64,000 nucleotides of DNA from an uncultured Collinsella sp. (GCA_900544115.1 UQTW01000011.1:1-64000); one strand, 5' to 3'. Positions 16,276 through 24,567 are shown, numbered from the stretch's first letter. Made by a program: numbers and translations. The notes: a model not told the origin generated them from the letters alone.

Positions 16276-17190
16276 CTAGTGGGAGGCCTCGTCGTCGAGC
16301 GCGCGCTTAATGCGGTCGCCCTCGGCAAGGAGATTCTCCAGATAGCGCTGGTCGCGGTCCTTAAGGGCGCGGCTGTAGGCGCCAAGCGATTCGATCAGAT
16401 GGTCGATCTCGAAGGCGAGCGCATCGGCGTCGTCGATCATGAGCTCGGACCACATCTGAGGATTGAGGTGTGCCACGCGGGTGAGGTCGCGGTAGCTGCC
16501 GGCCGAAAAGCCGTGGTGGACCTGAGCGGTCGGGCTCTTAACATAGGCGTTGGAGACGACGTGCGCGAGCTGGCTCGTAAAGGCGATGACGCGGTCGTGC
16601 TCGGCGGCGCTCGTTACGCTGAACTTGCCAAAGCCCAGGGGACGTACCATCTCGCGCACCTGGCCCAAAAGCTCCAGCTTGAGTGCGTCGTCCACTGCGG
16701 GCGGTACAAGCACGAGCGGTGCGTCCTGGAACAGGTCGGCGCGGGAATGCGCGTAGCCCGAGAACTGCGTGCCCGCCATGGGGTGCGCGCCCACAAAGTA
16801 AAAACCGTGCTCGCGGGCAAGCTCAAAGGCGCGCTCGCACACGATGCCCTTGACGCCTACGGTGTCGATCACCACGGGGCCCATGATGGCCTCGGTGTCA
16901 GTGGCGTCGGCGAGTGCCTGGGCGTGCGCCTCGAGCCACTCGATGCAGGCCTCGGGGTAGCATGCCAGGACGATGATGTCGCACTCGCCGAGCGTCTCGT
17001 CGTTGAGCTCGCCGGCAACGGTGCCCATGCTGGCGGCCGTCATGACGTCGTCATCGGGGTCCCAGGCCAGCACACGGACGCCCGCCTGCGCATAGCCGCG
17101 GGCAAAACTGCCGCCGATGAGGCCCAGGCCCACGATGCCGGCGCACTTGGGGCCACCCTGGTTAACGCGTGCGTTTCTCACCGTGCCCAT
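16276..17190 (-). CDS. tyrA: Prephenate dehydrogenase
   Basis: The 304-residue protein opens with a short hydrophilic leader and then the nucleotide motif GIVGLGLIGGSFARGY. GAHPMAGTQFSGYAHSRADLFQDAPLVL follows, which carries the catalytic His region typical of TyrA, and then a helical C-terminal domain. It oxidatively decarboxylates prephenate to 4-hydroxyphenylpyruvate. No C-terminal ACT domain is visible, so tyrosine feedback may act on this core domain or elsewhere. The ATG follows an AGGAG site that overlaps the end of aroF, and the two genes are three bases apart. Confidence 0.95.
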   Translation of the reverse strand: MGTVRNARVNQGGPKCAGIVGLGLIGGSFARGYAQAGVRVLAWDPDDDVMTAASMGTVAGELNDETLGECDIIVLACYPEACIEWLEAHAQALADATDTEAIMGPVVIDTVGVKGIVCERAFELAREHGFYFVGAHPMAGTQFSGYAHSRADLFQDAPLVLVPPAVDDALKLELLGQVREMVRPLGFGKFSVTSAAEHDRVIAFTSQLAHVVSNAYVKSPTAQVHHGFSAGSYRDLTRVAHLNPQMWSELMIDDADALAFEIDHLIESLGAYSRALKDRDQRYLENLLAEGDRIKRALDDEASH

Positions 17191-17193
17191 GGG

Positions 17194-18219
17194 CTACTCC
17201 TGAACGGTCTCTTGGCAGACGACCTCGCGGATGGCGCGGATGCGGCGCATGGTGTCGTCGAACTGGTCGGGGGTGAGGGCCTGAGCGCCGTCGGACCAAG
17301 CATGGCTCGGGTCGTCGTGGACCTCGATCTCCAGACCGTTGGCGCCGCAGGCGGTCGCCGCGAGCGCCATAGGCTCAACGTAGCGGGTGTAGCCGGTGGC
17401 GTGGCTGGGGTCGGCAACGACGGGCAGGTGCGACAGGTGGTGGAGCACCGGCACGGCGTTGAGGTCGAAGGTGTTGCGGGTGCGGGTCTCGAAGGTGCGG
17501 ATACCGCGCTCACACAGGATGACGTTGTCGTTGCCCTCGCTCATGATGTACTCGGCAGCCATGAGCAGCTCGTCGACGGTGCCGGACATGCCGCGCTTGA
17601 GCAGAACCGGGGTCTGCGTCTTGCCGACCTCCTTGAGCAGGGGGAAATTCTGGGCGTTGCGAGCGCCAATCTGCATGACGTCAATCTTCTTGTCGAGGAA
17701 GACCTGCACGTCGCGCGGGTCCATGATCTCGGTGACGATCGGCATGTCGAGCTCGGCGGATGCCTCGCACAGCAGGTCCAGACCGGCGGGGCCCATGCCC
17801 TGGTAGGCGTACGGGGAAGTGCGGGGCTTGTAGGCGCCGCCGCGCAGCATCGTGGCGCCGGCTGCCTTCACGCGGCGGGCGATGCGGATGAGGTTCTCGC
17901 CCTCGACGGAGCACGGGCCGGCGATGACCTGGAACTGGTCGCCGCCGATCTTGACGCCGTGGCCGCAGTCGATGACGGAGTCCTCGGGGTGGAACTTGCG
18001 GTTGGCGCGCTTGAACGGCTCGGAGACGCGCTGCACGCGCTCGACGACGTCCATGGACTCGAGCAGGAATGGGTCGATCTTGGTCGTATCGCCCACCAGG
18101 CCGATGATCGTCTCGTTCTCGCCGCGCGAGACGTCGGTCTTCAGGCCCTTTTTCTCAATCCAGCTGACGATATGGCTGACGGCCTCGTCGCTGGCGCTCT
18201 GCTTTAAAATTGCAATCAT
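17194..18219 (-). CDS. aroF: 3-deoxy-7-phosphoheptulonate synthase, type I beta
   Basis: The 341-residue enzyme is read from ATG 18219, which has an AGAGG site; an in-frame ATG at 18267 falls inside the leader hairpin. Residues 1-70 form the small ferredoxin-like (ACT-like) regulatory domain of the Thermotoga/Geobacillus type. The barrel has QVIAGPCSVEG, GGAYKPRTSPYAYQGMG, IGARNAQNFPLL, KRGMSGT and ADPSHATGY. It condenses PEP and erythrose-4-phosphate, the committed step of the pathway. It is the first gene of the operon and is preceded by an attenuator-like terminator and a short leader frame. Confidence 0.96.
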   Translation of the reverse strand: MIAILKQSASDEAVSHIVSWIEKKGLKTDVSRGENETIIGLVGDTTKIDPFLLESMDVVERVQRVSEPFKRANRKFHPEDSVIDCGHGVKIGGDQFQVIAGPCSVEGENLIRIARRVKAAGATMLRGGAYKPRTSPYAYQGMGPAGLDLLCEASAELDMPIVTEIMDPRDVQVFLDKKIDVMQIGARNAQNFPLLKEVGKTQTPVLLKRGMSGTVDELLMAAEYIMSEGNDNVILCERGIRTFETRTRNTFDLNAVPVLHHLSHLPVVADPSHATGYTRYVEPMALAATACGANGLEIEVHDDPSHAWSDGAQALTPDQFDDTMRRIRAIREVVCQETVQE

Positions 18220-18229
18220 GGTGTGCCTC

Positions 18230-18292
18230 TCACCTCGATGGATAACCCTTGCAAAAACGGCCCGCATCGCGAGCCGTGTATATATGGTGCAT
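18230..18292 (-). CDS. Possible 20-codon leader peptide before aroF
   Basis: An ATG at 18292 opens a 20-codon frame that runs through the leader hairpin and stops ten bases before the aroF ATG. It contains two Tyr and one Phe codon and two His codons. There is no clear ribosome site, but the likely transcription start is only a few bases upstream, so leaderless initiation is conceivable. It is too short for statistical support. Confidence 0.35.
   Translation of the reverse strand: MHHIYTARDAGRFCKGYPSR
18252..18277 (-). terminator. Attenuator-like intrinsic terminator in the aroF leader
   Basis: On the minus strand, a 9-bp stem (18269-18277 with 18257-18265, one G-T pair) has a 3-base loop and is followed by TTTTT. 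No minus-strand gene lies upstream for it to terminate, so it sits between the aro promoter and aroF. Confidence 0.7.
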
Positions 18293-18300
18293 GAGAGTTT

Positions 18301-18330
18301 ATACTATCTGATTCGCTTTTGCCTTCTAAA
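18301..18330 (-). promoter_or_regulatory. Putative aro operon promoter
   Basis: On the minus strand TTTAGA (18325-18330) and TAGTAT (18301-18306) are 18 bases apart; TATAAA overlaps the second hexamer. The predicted start is just upstream of the leader ATG at 18292. Confidence 0.4.
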
Positions 18331-18382
18331 GTGAGCCGTTGCGCCGCGTCTTCCCCGGAATTGCAAAGCTTTTTCTTTTATT

Positions 18383-18412
18383 TTGATAGCCCGTGGTGCA
18401 CTTGGGTATAAT
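18383..18412 (+). promoter_or_regulatory. Promoter of tRNA-Arg(CCG)
   Basis: TTGATA at 18383-18388 and a perfect TATAAT at 18407-18412 are separated by 18 bases, 11 bases ahead of the tRNA. Confidence 0.85.
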
Positions 18413-18423
18413 GCCAAACGTTG

Positions 18424-18500
18424 GCCCTATTAGCTCAGGGGATTAGAGCGTCTGCCTCCGGAGCAGAAGGCCGTTGGTTCGAATCCAACATGGGGCACCA
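18424..18500 (+). tRNA. tRNA-Arg (anticodon CCG)
   Basis: This is a full 77-base cloverleaf. The acceptor stem is GCCCTAT/ATGGGGC (one T-G pair), the anticodon stem TCTGC/GCAGA and the loop CTCCGGA (anticodon CCG). The T arm is TTGG TTCGAAT CCAA and the CCA is encoded. Confidence 0.95.
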
Positions 18501-18511
18501 TCGAACGTGAG

Positions 18512-18546
18512 ACCGTCCGAACCTCGCATGGTCCGGGCGGTTTTTC
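18512..18546 (+). terminator. Intrinsic terminator after tRNA-Arg(CCG)
   Basis: An 8-bp stem (18512-18519 with 18534-18541, one T-G pair) is followed by TTTTT. The next gene begins about 20-30 bases later. Confidence 0.8.
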
Positions 18547-18576
18547 TTATACCGACGCGACGTGATGGGACGTGGT

Positions 18577-21300
18577 ATGGCAGCAACGGATATCGAGCGC
18601 GGACTCTCGACCGCCGAGGTCGAGGAGCGCATCGCCGCCGGTAAGATCAACCGCAACATGGAGCTCAAGACCAAGTCGGTCAAAGAGCTCATCATCGAGA
18701 ACCTCTGCACGCTGTTCAATTTGATCAACGTGATCTTGGCGCTCCTGGTCATTGTGACCGGGTCGTTTAAGAACCTGACGTTTTTGTTCGTGGTGTTTCT
18801 CAATACCGCCATCGGTGTCATCCAGTCCATGCGCTCTAAGAAGATGGTCGATAAACTCACGCTGCTGACCTCCAAGAAGGCCATCGCGGTGCGCGACGGC
18901 GCCGAGGTGGAGCTCGACCTGGACCAGATCGTGCTCGACGACATCATCCGCCTGGGGCGCGGCGACCAGATCCCCGCTGACGCCGTGGTGGTTTCGGGCG
19001 AGGCGCTCGTGAATGAGAGCCTGCTGACGGGCGAGAGCGACCTTATTAAGAAGCAGCCCGGTTCCGAGCTCATGAGCGGCAGCTTTATCGACTCGGGCCT
19101 GCTGCGCGCCCGCGTGATCCATGTCGGCGCCGACAACTACGTGGCTAAAATTAATAATGAGGCCAAGTACGTCAAAAAGGTCAATTCCGAGATCATGAAC
19201 GCGCTTAATGCCATCGTGCGCTTTGCGAGCATCATCATGATCCCGCTCGGTTTGGCGTTGTTTGCCTCGAGTGTGAGCGAGCTGTGGGATGCCGCGGGAA
19301 CCCCGGGCGATAGCGCGCTTTCGCGGTGCTTCTCCGAGCTGTTGGCTGGTCATGTGCCTTCGTCGGCGCTGCTGTCCACGGTGGGCGCCCTGCTGGGCAT
19401 GATCCCGCAAGGCCTGGTGCTGCTGACCTCGTCGGTGCTCGCCATCGCCACGGTGCGCCTGGCCCGCCGCAAGGTGCTGGCGCAGCAGCTCTACTGCATC
19501 GAGACGCTCGCTCGCGTCGACGTGCTGTGCCTGGACAAGACGGGTACCATTACCTCGGGTCGTATGGAGGTCGAGGGCACGTATCCGCTGCCGATCGAGG
19601 GCTTTGGCATGGGCGCGGGGGAGGGCGAAGCCGCCGTTCCCGTCGATACCACGGTGCTCGATTTTGCCCTGGCTAACGTGGCGCGTGCGACTTCGGCCGA
19701 TGCCAACGAGACCTGCCAGGCGCTGCTCAACTATTACGCCGACCGTCCGGTCGAGGTGTCCGAGCCACTGTCGGTCATTCCGTTCTCGTCTTCCAAAAAG
19801 TGGAGCGGCGCGTCGTTTGCACAGGGCTCATATGTGATGGGTGCGGCGCAGTTTGTGCTCTCTGATCGTGCGTTTTCCCAGGTCGAGAACCGTGTCGCCG
19901 AGCTTGCCGATACCTGCCGCGTGCTCGTGGTGGCGCTCGTGGACGGCTTTACGCCCGATGGCGATATGGTGGGCGAGGCCGAGCCCGTGGGCTTTGTGAC
20001 CATCCGCGACGAGATTCGTACCTCGGCGGCCGAGACCATCGGCTACTTTAACGAGCAGGGCGTGACCCTCAACGTGATCAGTGGCGACGACCCGCGTACG
20101 GTGTCGTCGATCGCGCGTGTGGTGGGCGTGCCGGGGGCGGACGCTTATGTGGACGCCACGACGCTCGATACGCCGGCCAAGCTCGATGCCGCAGTGGACC
20201 GCTACCATGTCTTTGGTCGTGTGACCCCGCAGCAGAAGCGCGAGCTCGTGCAAGCGCTCAAGCGCCGCGAGCACACCGTGGCCATGACGGGCGACGGCGT
20301 CAACGACGTGCTGGCGCTCAAGGAGGCCGACTGCTCCGTGGCCATGGCAGCCGGCTCCGATGCCGCGCGCAACGTGGCCGAGATCGTACTCGTTGACAAC
20401 GACTTTGCCTCGATGCCCGCCGTGGTGGCCGAGGGTCGTCGCTCCATCAACAACCTGCAGCGTTCGGCCTCGCTGTTCCTGACCAAGACGCTGTTCTCGA
20501 TGGGCCTGGCGGCGCTGTGCATCGCGCTGCCGCCGTACCCTTTCGAGCCGATTCAGATGACGCTCATCAACTTCTTCTGCATCGGCGCGCCGGGCTTTGT
20601 GTTGGGCCTGGAGCCCAACAATGCTCGCGTGAAGGGGTCGTTCCTGACGAACGTGCTCAAGCGGGCACTGCCGGCGTCGATTGCGGTCATTTTGGCCGCG
20701 GCGCTCGATATCTTTGTGGCGCGCGTGTTTGGCTTTAGCCAGCTCACGCTGTCTACGATGTGCCTGCTTTCGTCGTGCGCGGCGAGCGTCAGCCTGATCT
20801 GGCGCATCTCGCAGCCTCTCACGCCCTTACGTGTGGTGCTCTTCGTGTTTGTTGTCGCTGGCATCTTGGTGGGCGTTATCGGATTCCCGGAGCTGCTGTC
20901 TATTGCCAACCTGTCGATGGGCCAGATGGTAATCTTGGCTGTCATCGTGGTCTTTACCTGCTCGGTGTTCTTTAAGCTCGCCACGATGATGGATTCGCTC
21001 AAGCCGCGTCGTCGTCATGCCGCAACTGGTTTTGGCCGCGGTGTGCGCGTCCACCTGGGTCGCGGTGGCGGCAAGGTGAGCTCGACGGGTTCGACGGCCG
21101 AGCGTTTTGCCAAGCGCGTCGCCGCCGACATGGCGCAGCGCCGCGAAGATCGCACCGCTCGCGAGGCCGAGGCCCGCGCACTCGAGGGCGTGGCCCAGGC
21201 CCAGCCCAAGAAAAAGAAGGGTAGCGGAGCCAAGCGCTCTCGCGTAACCAAGTCCGCCCAAGGCATCAAAGTCTCGATGCCGAGCAAAAAGAAGAAGTAA
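18577..21300 (+). CDS. P-type cation-transporting ATPase (CtpE-like)
   Basis: The protein has about 907 residues; starts at 18562, 18565 and 18577 are all in frame and none has a strong ribosome site. Family motifs are LLTGES (TGES at 151-154), DKTGTIT with the phosphorylated Asp320, and MTGDGVNDVLALKEADC (572-577). The segment around LLTSSVLAIATVRLARRKVLAQQLYCIETLARVDVL resembles mycobacterial CtpE, implicated in calcium uptake. In helix 4 the usual PEGL is IPQGL, with Gln278 replacing the ion-binding Glu. There is no N-terminal metal-binding domain. After the last helix a tail of about 100 residues, ending in runs of lysine, extends into the cytoplasm. The ion is uncertain. Confidence 0.85.
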   Translation: MAATDIERGLSTAEVEERIAAGKINRNMELKTKSVKELIIENLCTLFNLINVILALLVIVTGSFKNLTFLFVVFLNTAIGVIQSMRSKKMVDKLTLLTSKKAIAVRDGAEVELDLDQIVLDDIIRLGRGDQIPADAVVVSGEALVNESLLTGESDLIKKQPGSELMSGSFIDSGLLRARVIHVGADNYVAKINNEAKYVKKVNSEIMNALNAIVRFASIIMIPLGLALFASSVSELWDAAGTPGDSALSRCFSELLAGHVPSSALLSTVGALLGMIPQGLVLLTSSVLAIATVRLARRKVLAQQLYCIETLARVDVLCLDKTGTITSGRMEVEGTYPLPIEGFGMGAGEGEAAVPVDTTVLDFALANVARATSADANETCQALLNYYADRPVEVSEPLSVIPFSSSKKWSGASFAQGSYVMGAAQFVLSDRAFSQVENRVAELADTCRVLVVALVDGFTPDGDMVGEAEPVGFVTIRDEIRTSAAETIGYFNEQGVTLNVISGDDPRTVSSIARVVGVPGADAYVDATTLDTPAKLDAAVDRYHVFGRVTPQQKRELVQALKRREHTVAMTGDGVNDVLALKEADCSVAMAAGSDAARNVAEIVLVDNDFASMPAVVAEGRRSINNLQRSASLFLTKTLFSMGLAALCIALPPYPFEPIQMTLINFFCIGAPGFVLGLEPNNARVKGSFLTNVLKRALPASIAVILAAALDIFVARVFGFSQLTLSTMCLLSSCAASVSLIWRISQPLTPLRVVLFVFVVAGILVGVIGFPELLSIANLSMGQMVILAVIVVFTCSVFFKLATMMDSLKPRRRHAATGFGRGVRVHLGRGGGKVSSTGSTAERFAKRVAADMAQRREDRTAREAEARALEGVAQAQPKKKKGSGAKRSRVTKSAQGIKVSMPSKKKK

Positions 21301-21403
21301 CTACGCGCCCTGGCGATGTTGAATTGGTGCCTTGCTCCTGTAGGGCCGTGGCGATGTTATGCTCTAACCTCGATTATTTGAATTGCTTCGAAAAGAGGAT
21401 GCC

Positions 21404-22546
21404 GTGATCTGCCCGCATTGCCTTAAGACTATCGAGGACGGCGCCTCGTTCTGCCCCTACTGCAACGCCTATGTGGGTCCGGGCGATGGTCCCGAGCACA
21501 CCGAATTCGTGTTCTGTGAGGGCTGCGGTGCCCGTCTTTCTCCGCATGTTCGTACGTGCCCCAAATGCGGACGCCCCGCTCCGGGTATCCTCTCCGAGGA
21601 TGCGGCAGCATCCGACCTGGCAGCGGGCCGCACGGCGGGCTTTCCGCGCCTAACGCAAGAGCAGATCGATACCGAGGTGCCGCATGCGCCGGCCTCTGCC
21701 GCTGCGGTGCTTTCGGACGCCGCCGACCCCAATGAGACCTGCGTGCTGCCAGCTTTCGATAAGGATTTCGGTATCCCCAAGGTCGATATTCCCACGCCCG
21801 TTTCCCTGCATGACGATGCTCAAAAACCCAAGCGCAAGGTGCACCCCGACGAGGACGCCTATCACAAGCATAAGCGTCATATTCCCAAGCCGCTCATTAT
21901 CATCGCGGTCCTTGCCGTCGTGTGCGGTGGTGCCTATTGGTTCGTGACGACCGATCCCATGGGTGTTATGCCTGGCTTCTACGACCAGTTTGGCCAAGCT
22001 GCACAAACCACCTTCCCCACGCGTCAAAAGGGCGAGGCGACTGAGGACGATACCAAGCAGGGCGATTCTGCCGAGGTGGTTCAGGAAGAAACCGTGCTCA
22101 CCGATGATCAGCTCTATACCAGGCTCGACGGTCTGTATCAGACCATCGTGTCCTACGCTGACGAGGACCAGATCGGCGAGGTCATCGATTCCTTTAACAA
22201 CGGTTATCTCCGAACGCCGCTGTCCACCCGTCAGGAGCTGTCGCAGAGTGCCTACGCCCTGCGCGACCAGATCAAAAAGACGCAAGATGAGCTCAACAAC
22301 CTGAAAGTACAGGACGATACGGTCTATGCGGATGACATCGCCCACTTAAAGCAGCTTGCCGAGTGGATGTATGAGCGCGTCGACGTGATCTGCCAGAGCT
22401 GGGATATCTCGCTGGCCATTCCCGATGGCGAGTCGATGAGTTCCCACCAAAGCGAGATCCTGGCGCCCATCGCGCAGGGCGGCAACAGCGCGCTGAACCA
22501 GTACGATGCCAATGTGGGTTCCTGGAAGCCGCAGCAGCGTTCCTAA
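21404..22546 (+). CDS. Double zinc-ribbon, single-pass membrane protein of unknown function
   Basis: The 380-residue product is read from GTG 21404, five bases after AAGAGG. An in-frame TTG at 21383 lacks a site. The N-terminus has two zinc-ribbon pairs: CPHC with CPYC, and CEGC with CPKC. A Pro/Ala/Asp-rich linker, a basic stretch (RKVHPDEDAYHKHKRHIP) and one membrane helix (LIIIAVLAVVCGGAYWFV) follow. The outer part, about 200 residues, is acidic and helical and resembles no family I can name. The topology predicts cytoplasmic ribbons and an external domain. It precedes a cyclophilin and a TPR membrane protein, both on the same strand. Confidence 0.8.
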   Translation: MICPHCLKTIEDGASFCPYCNAYVGPGDGPEHTEFVFCEGCGARLSPHVRTCPKCGRPAPGILSEDAAASDLAAGRTAGFPRLTQEQIDTEVPHAPASAAAVLSDAADPNETCVLPAFDKDFGIPKVDIPTPVSLHDDAQKPKRKVHPDEDAYHKHKRHIPKPLIIIAVLAVVCGGAYWFVTTDPMGVMPGFYDQFGQAAQTTFPTRQKGEATEDDTKQGDSAEVVQEETVLTDDQLYTRLDGLYQTIVSYADEDQIGEVIDSFNNGYLRTPLSTRQELSQSAYALRDQIKKTQDELNNLKVQDDTVYADDIAHLKQLAEWMYERVDVICQSWDISLAIPDGESMSSHQSEILAPIAQGGNSALNQYDANVGSWKPQQRS

Positions 22547-22584
22547 AATTAGTTCGCCATAGTCGGCATAACCTACGTGCGCAA

Positions 22585-22614
22585 TTGATGTAAACCCGTG
22601 CTTATTGCTACAAT
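22585..22614 (+). promoter_or_regulatory. Promoter of the cyclophilin/TPR pair
   Basis: TTGATG (22585-22590) and TACAAT (22609-22614, preceded by TGC) are 18 bases apart and lie about 40 bases before the cyclophilin ATG. Confidence 0.6.
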
Positions 22615-22653
22615 TCGTACAAATATGCTTTAAACGCACGAGGAAGGAACCAC

Positions 22654-23196
22654 ATGTTTGGTTTTAAGAAAGAGCTCTACACGCCCGAGTATCAGCTTGT
22701 CGGCGACGAGTGCGCCGTAATCGAGACGTCGAAGGGTACCATCAAGGTCAAGTTTGACGGCGAGGGCGCTCCCATTCATGTCGCGAACTTCTGCGAGCTT
22801 TCCACGATGGGCTTCTATGATGGCCTTAAGTTCCATCGCTATGTGCCCGGTTTTGTTATCCAGGGCGGCGACCCCAATACCCGCGACATGTCCGGCGCCG
22901 ACGTCGCTGCCGGTCTTGAGGGCCCCGACGGTATGCCCGGTACCGGTGGCCCCGGCTACTGCATCAAGGGCGAGTTTGCCACCAATCCGCGCAACAGCCA
23001 TGTCGATGGCGCCCTTGCCATGGCACGCTCCATGGACCCCGATTCCGCGGGTTCGCAGTTCTACTTCTGCCTGGGTGCCCAGCATAACCTCGATTCCGGT
23101 TACACCGTCTTTGGTACCACGGTCGAGGGTCTCGATGTGATTTCGCAGCTGCGTGCCGGCGACGAGATCGTCCATGTCGAGATCGTTCACGAGTAA
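22654..23196 (+). CDS. Cyclophilin-type peptidyl-prolyl cis-trans isomerase
   Basis: The 180-residue protein has no signal peptide, so it is probably cytoplasmic. It contains the cyclophilin core: VANFCELSTMGFYDGLKFHRYVPGFVIQGGDP (catalytic Arg in FHR), an acidic, Gly-rich insertion, LAMARSMDPDSAGSQFYFCLG and YTVFGTTVEGLDV. It catalyses prolyl isomerisation during folding. A GGAAGGAACC site precedes the ATG. The TPR membrane protein starts 11 bases after the stop, so the two are probably co-expressed. The family is known; the particular client is not. Confidence 0.93.
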   Translation: MFGFKKELYTPEYQLVGDECAVIETSKGTIKVKFDGEGAPIHVANFCELSTMGFYDGLKFHRYVPGFVIQGGDPNTRDMSGADVAAGLEGPDGMPGTGGPGYCIKGEFATNPRNSHVDGALAMARSMDPDSAGSQFYFCLGAQHNLDSGYTVFGTTVEGLDVISQLRAGDEIVHVEIVHE

Positions 23197-23207
23197 AGGG
23201 GACTTCC

Positions 23208-24512
23208 TTGAATAGCCAGCTGATCCAACAGGGCCGCGCCGCTTACCGCGCGGGTGATTTTTCTGCTGCAGCCCAGATGCTTGGGGCGGCAAAGACTCCC
23301 GATGAGATTATGGGCGAGGCCGATCACCTTCGTGGCAACGCCTTGATGCACCTGGGCATGTATGCCGAGGCCGCCGAGGCCTATGCCGCCGCCCTCAACG
23401 ACGGTACCTACGGCAAGCGCGGCGCGCTGCTCACCAACCGCGGCAAGGCGCTCGCCGCCGTGGGCGACTACACGACGGCCGCTCAGGCTTTCTCTGCCGC
23501 TACGCAGGATGCTTCCTATGCCACGCCGTTCAAGGCCTATCTGGGCCTGGGCAATGCGCTGTTCCAGTCGGGCGACTATGCCAACGCGGGAACCGCCTTC
23601 CGTCAGGCTGCCATCGACGGCGCCAATCCGGCTCCTGCCGCCGCACTCGGCGAGCTCGGTCGTTGCTTCATTAAGCTCGGCCGTCCGGCGGATGCCGTGG
23701 AGACTTACCGCACGGCTATCGACTTTGCCGGCCCCCGCGACGACACGCGTGCGCTCAACGCCGGCATGGGTCAGGCGCTTTCTGCCGCCGGCCGTCCCTC
23801 CGACGCACTCGACGCCTTTAATGCCGCTACTGCCGATGGCATCTACCAGCTCACCTCCGAGCAGGCCGATGAGCTTGCCCGCGTGCAGGATTCGCTTGCC
23901 GCGCTGTCTGCCCAGACGGCTATGGCCACGGCTCCGGCGCCCGCGATGGACGCTCCTGCCGTCGATCCGCTCGATCCTACGGGCGCGACCGGTCAGTTTA
24001 TGCCTGATCCCTCGGACACCGGCTTCTTTACGCTGTCCGAGTCCGAGATGGTCCAGCAGGACCGTCAGGATCGTAAGCAGGCCAAGGTCCGTCGTCGCCA
24101 TCGCCATACGGGTCTCAAAGTCTTCATCGTGCTGCTTCTGCTTATTTTGATCGCCGCGGGCGGTCTGGGCTTTGCCTACACGCGCGGCTTTGGCTTCCCG
24201 TCTCAGGAGTCTGTCGTTACCGATCTGTTCCAGGCTGCCGGCGACGGTGACGCCGCAAAGGCCGAGTCTTGCCTGGCCTCGAGCCTGTCCGAGGACGCTA
24301 AGTCGATGATCATCTCCTCGATTCCGCAGGGCGCCACCGTGTCCGTCGAGGGCATGGATCAGTCCATGACCGAGACGACCGCCAAGGTGAAGGCATCGCT
24401 GTCCAAGGGCGGCGAGCAGGAGTACACCGTCAAATTCGTGCGCTCCGATAACCATATCGGCTGGGCCGTTTCTTCGCTCGATATGGATTTCTCGGCTGCT
24501 GACAACCAGTAG
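23208..24512 (+). CDS. TPR-repeat, single-pass membrane protein
   Basis: The 434-residue protein begins with TTG at 23208, following an AAAGGGG site. Residues 1-230 contain about six tetratricopeptide-like helix pairs (for example LIQQGRAAYRAGDFSAAAQ and AGRPSDALDAFNAA). An Ala/Pro-rich linker, a basic patch (KQAKVRRRHRHTG) and one membrane helix (VFIVLLLLILIAAGGLGFAYT, about 303-323) follow. The last 100 residues look like a small DUF4878-like alpha/beta domain outside the membrane. TPR domains bind peptide partners, so this may link a cytoplasmic complex to the envelope. It lies just upstream of mreB, but a hairpin and a gap separate them. Confidence 0.8.
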   Translation: MNSQLIQQGRAAYRAGDFSAAAQMLGAAKTPDEIMGEADHLRGNALMHLGMYAEAAEAYAAALNDGTYGKRGALLTNRGKALAAVGDYTTAAQAFSAATQDASYATPFKAYLGLGNALFQSGDYANAGTAFRQAAIDGANPAPAAALGELGRCFIKLGRPADAVETYRTAIDFAGPRDDTRALNAGMGQALSAAGRPSDALDAFNAATADGIYQLTSEQADELARVQDSLAALSAQTAMATAPAPAMDAPAVDPLDPTGATGQFMPDPSDTGFFTLSESEMVQQDRQDRKQAKVRRRHRHTGLKVFIVLLLLILIAAGGLGFAYTRGFGFPSQESVVTDLFQAAGDGDAAKAESCLASSLSEDAKSMIISSIPQGATVSVEGMDQSMTETTAKVKASLSKGGEQEYTVKFVRSDNHIGWAVSSLDMDFSAADNQ

Positions 24513-24534
24513 TGACCTTATGGGATTTAGCTTT

Positions 24535-24567
24535 GCCCGGCGCTTCACCGCAAGTGAGGTGCCGGGC
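24535..24567 (+). terminator. Strong hairpin after the TPR gene
   Basis: A 14-bp stem (24535-24548 with 24554-24567, two G-T pairs) has a 5-base loop. The sequence after it is not a U-run, so termination may be partial. Confidence 0.5.

Noticed and set aside
15184..18207. Very long plus-strand open frame antisense to aroB, tyrA and aroF
   Set aside because: The minus-strand genes have complete family motifs. In GC-rich DNA with biased third positions, antisense frames stay open by chance; this translation is His/Gly/Val-rich and matches nothing known.
18220..18330. T-box reading of the aro leader
   Set aside because: The leader is too short and lacks the conserved T-box sequence; a translated leader or simple attenuator fits better.
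7826..18500. tRNA-Arg genes as attachment sites of an integrated element
   Set aside because: No integrase is nearby and no second copy of either tRNA 3' end was found in the window.
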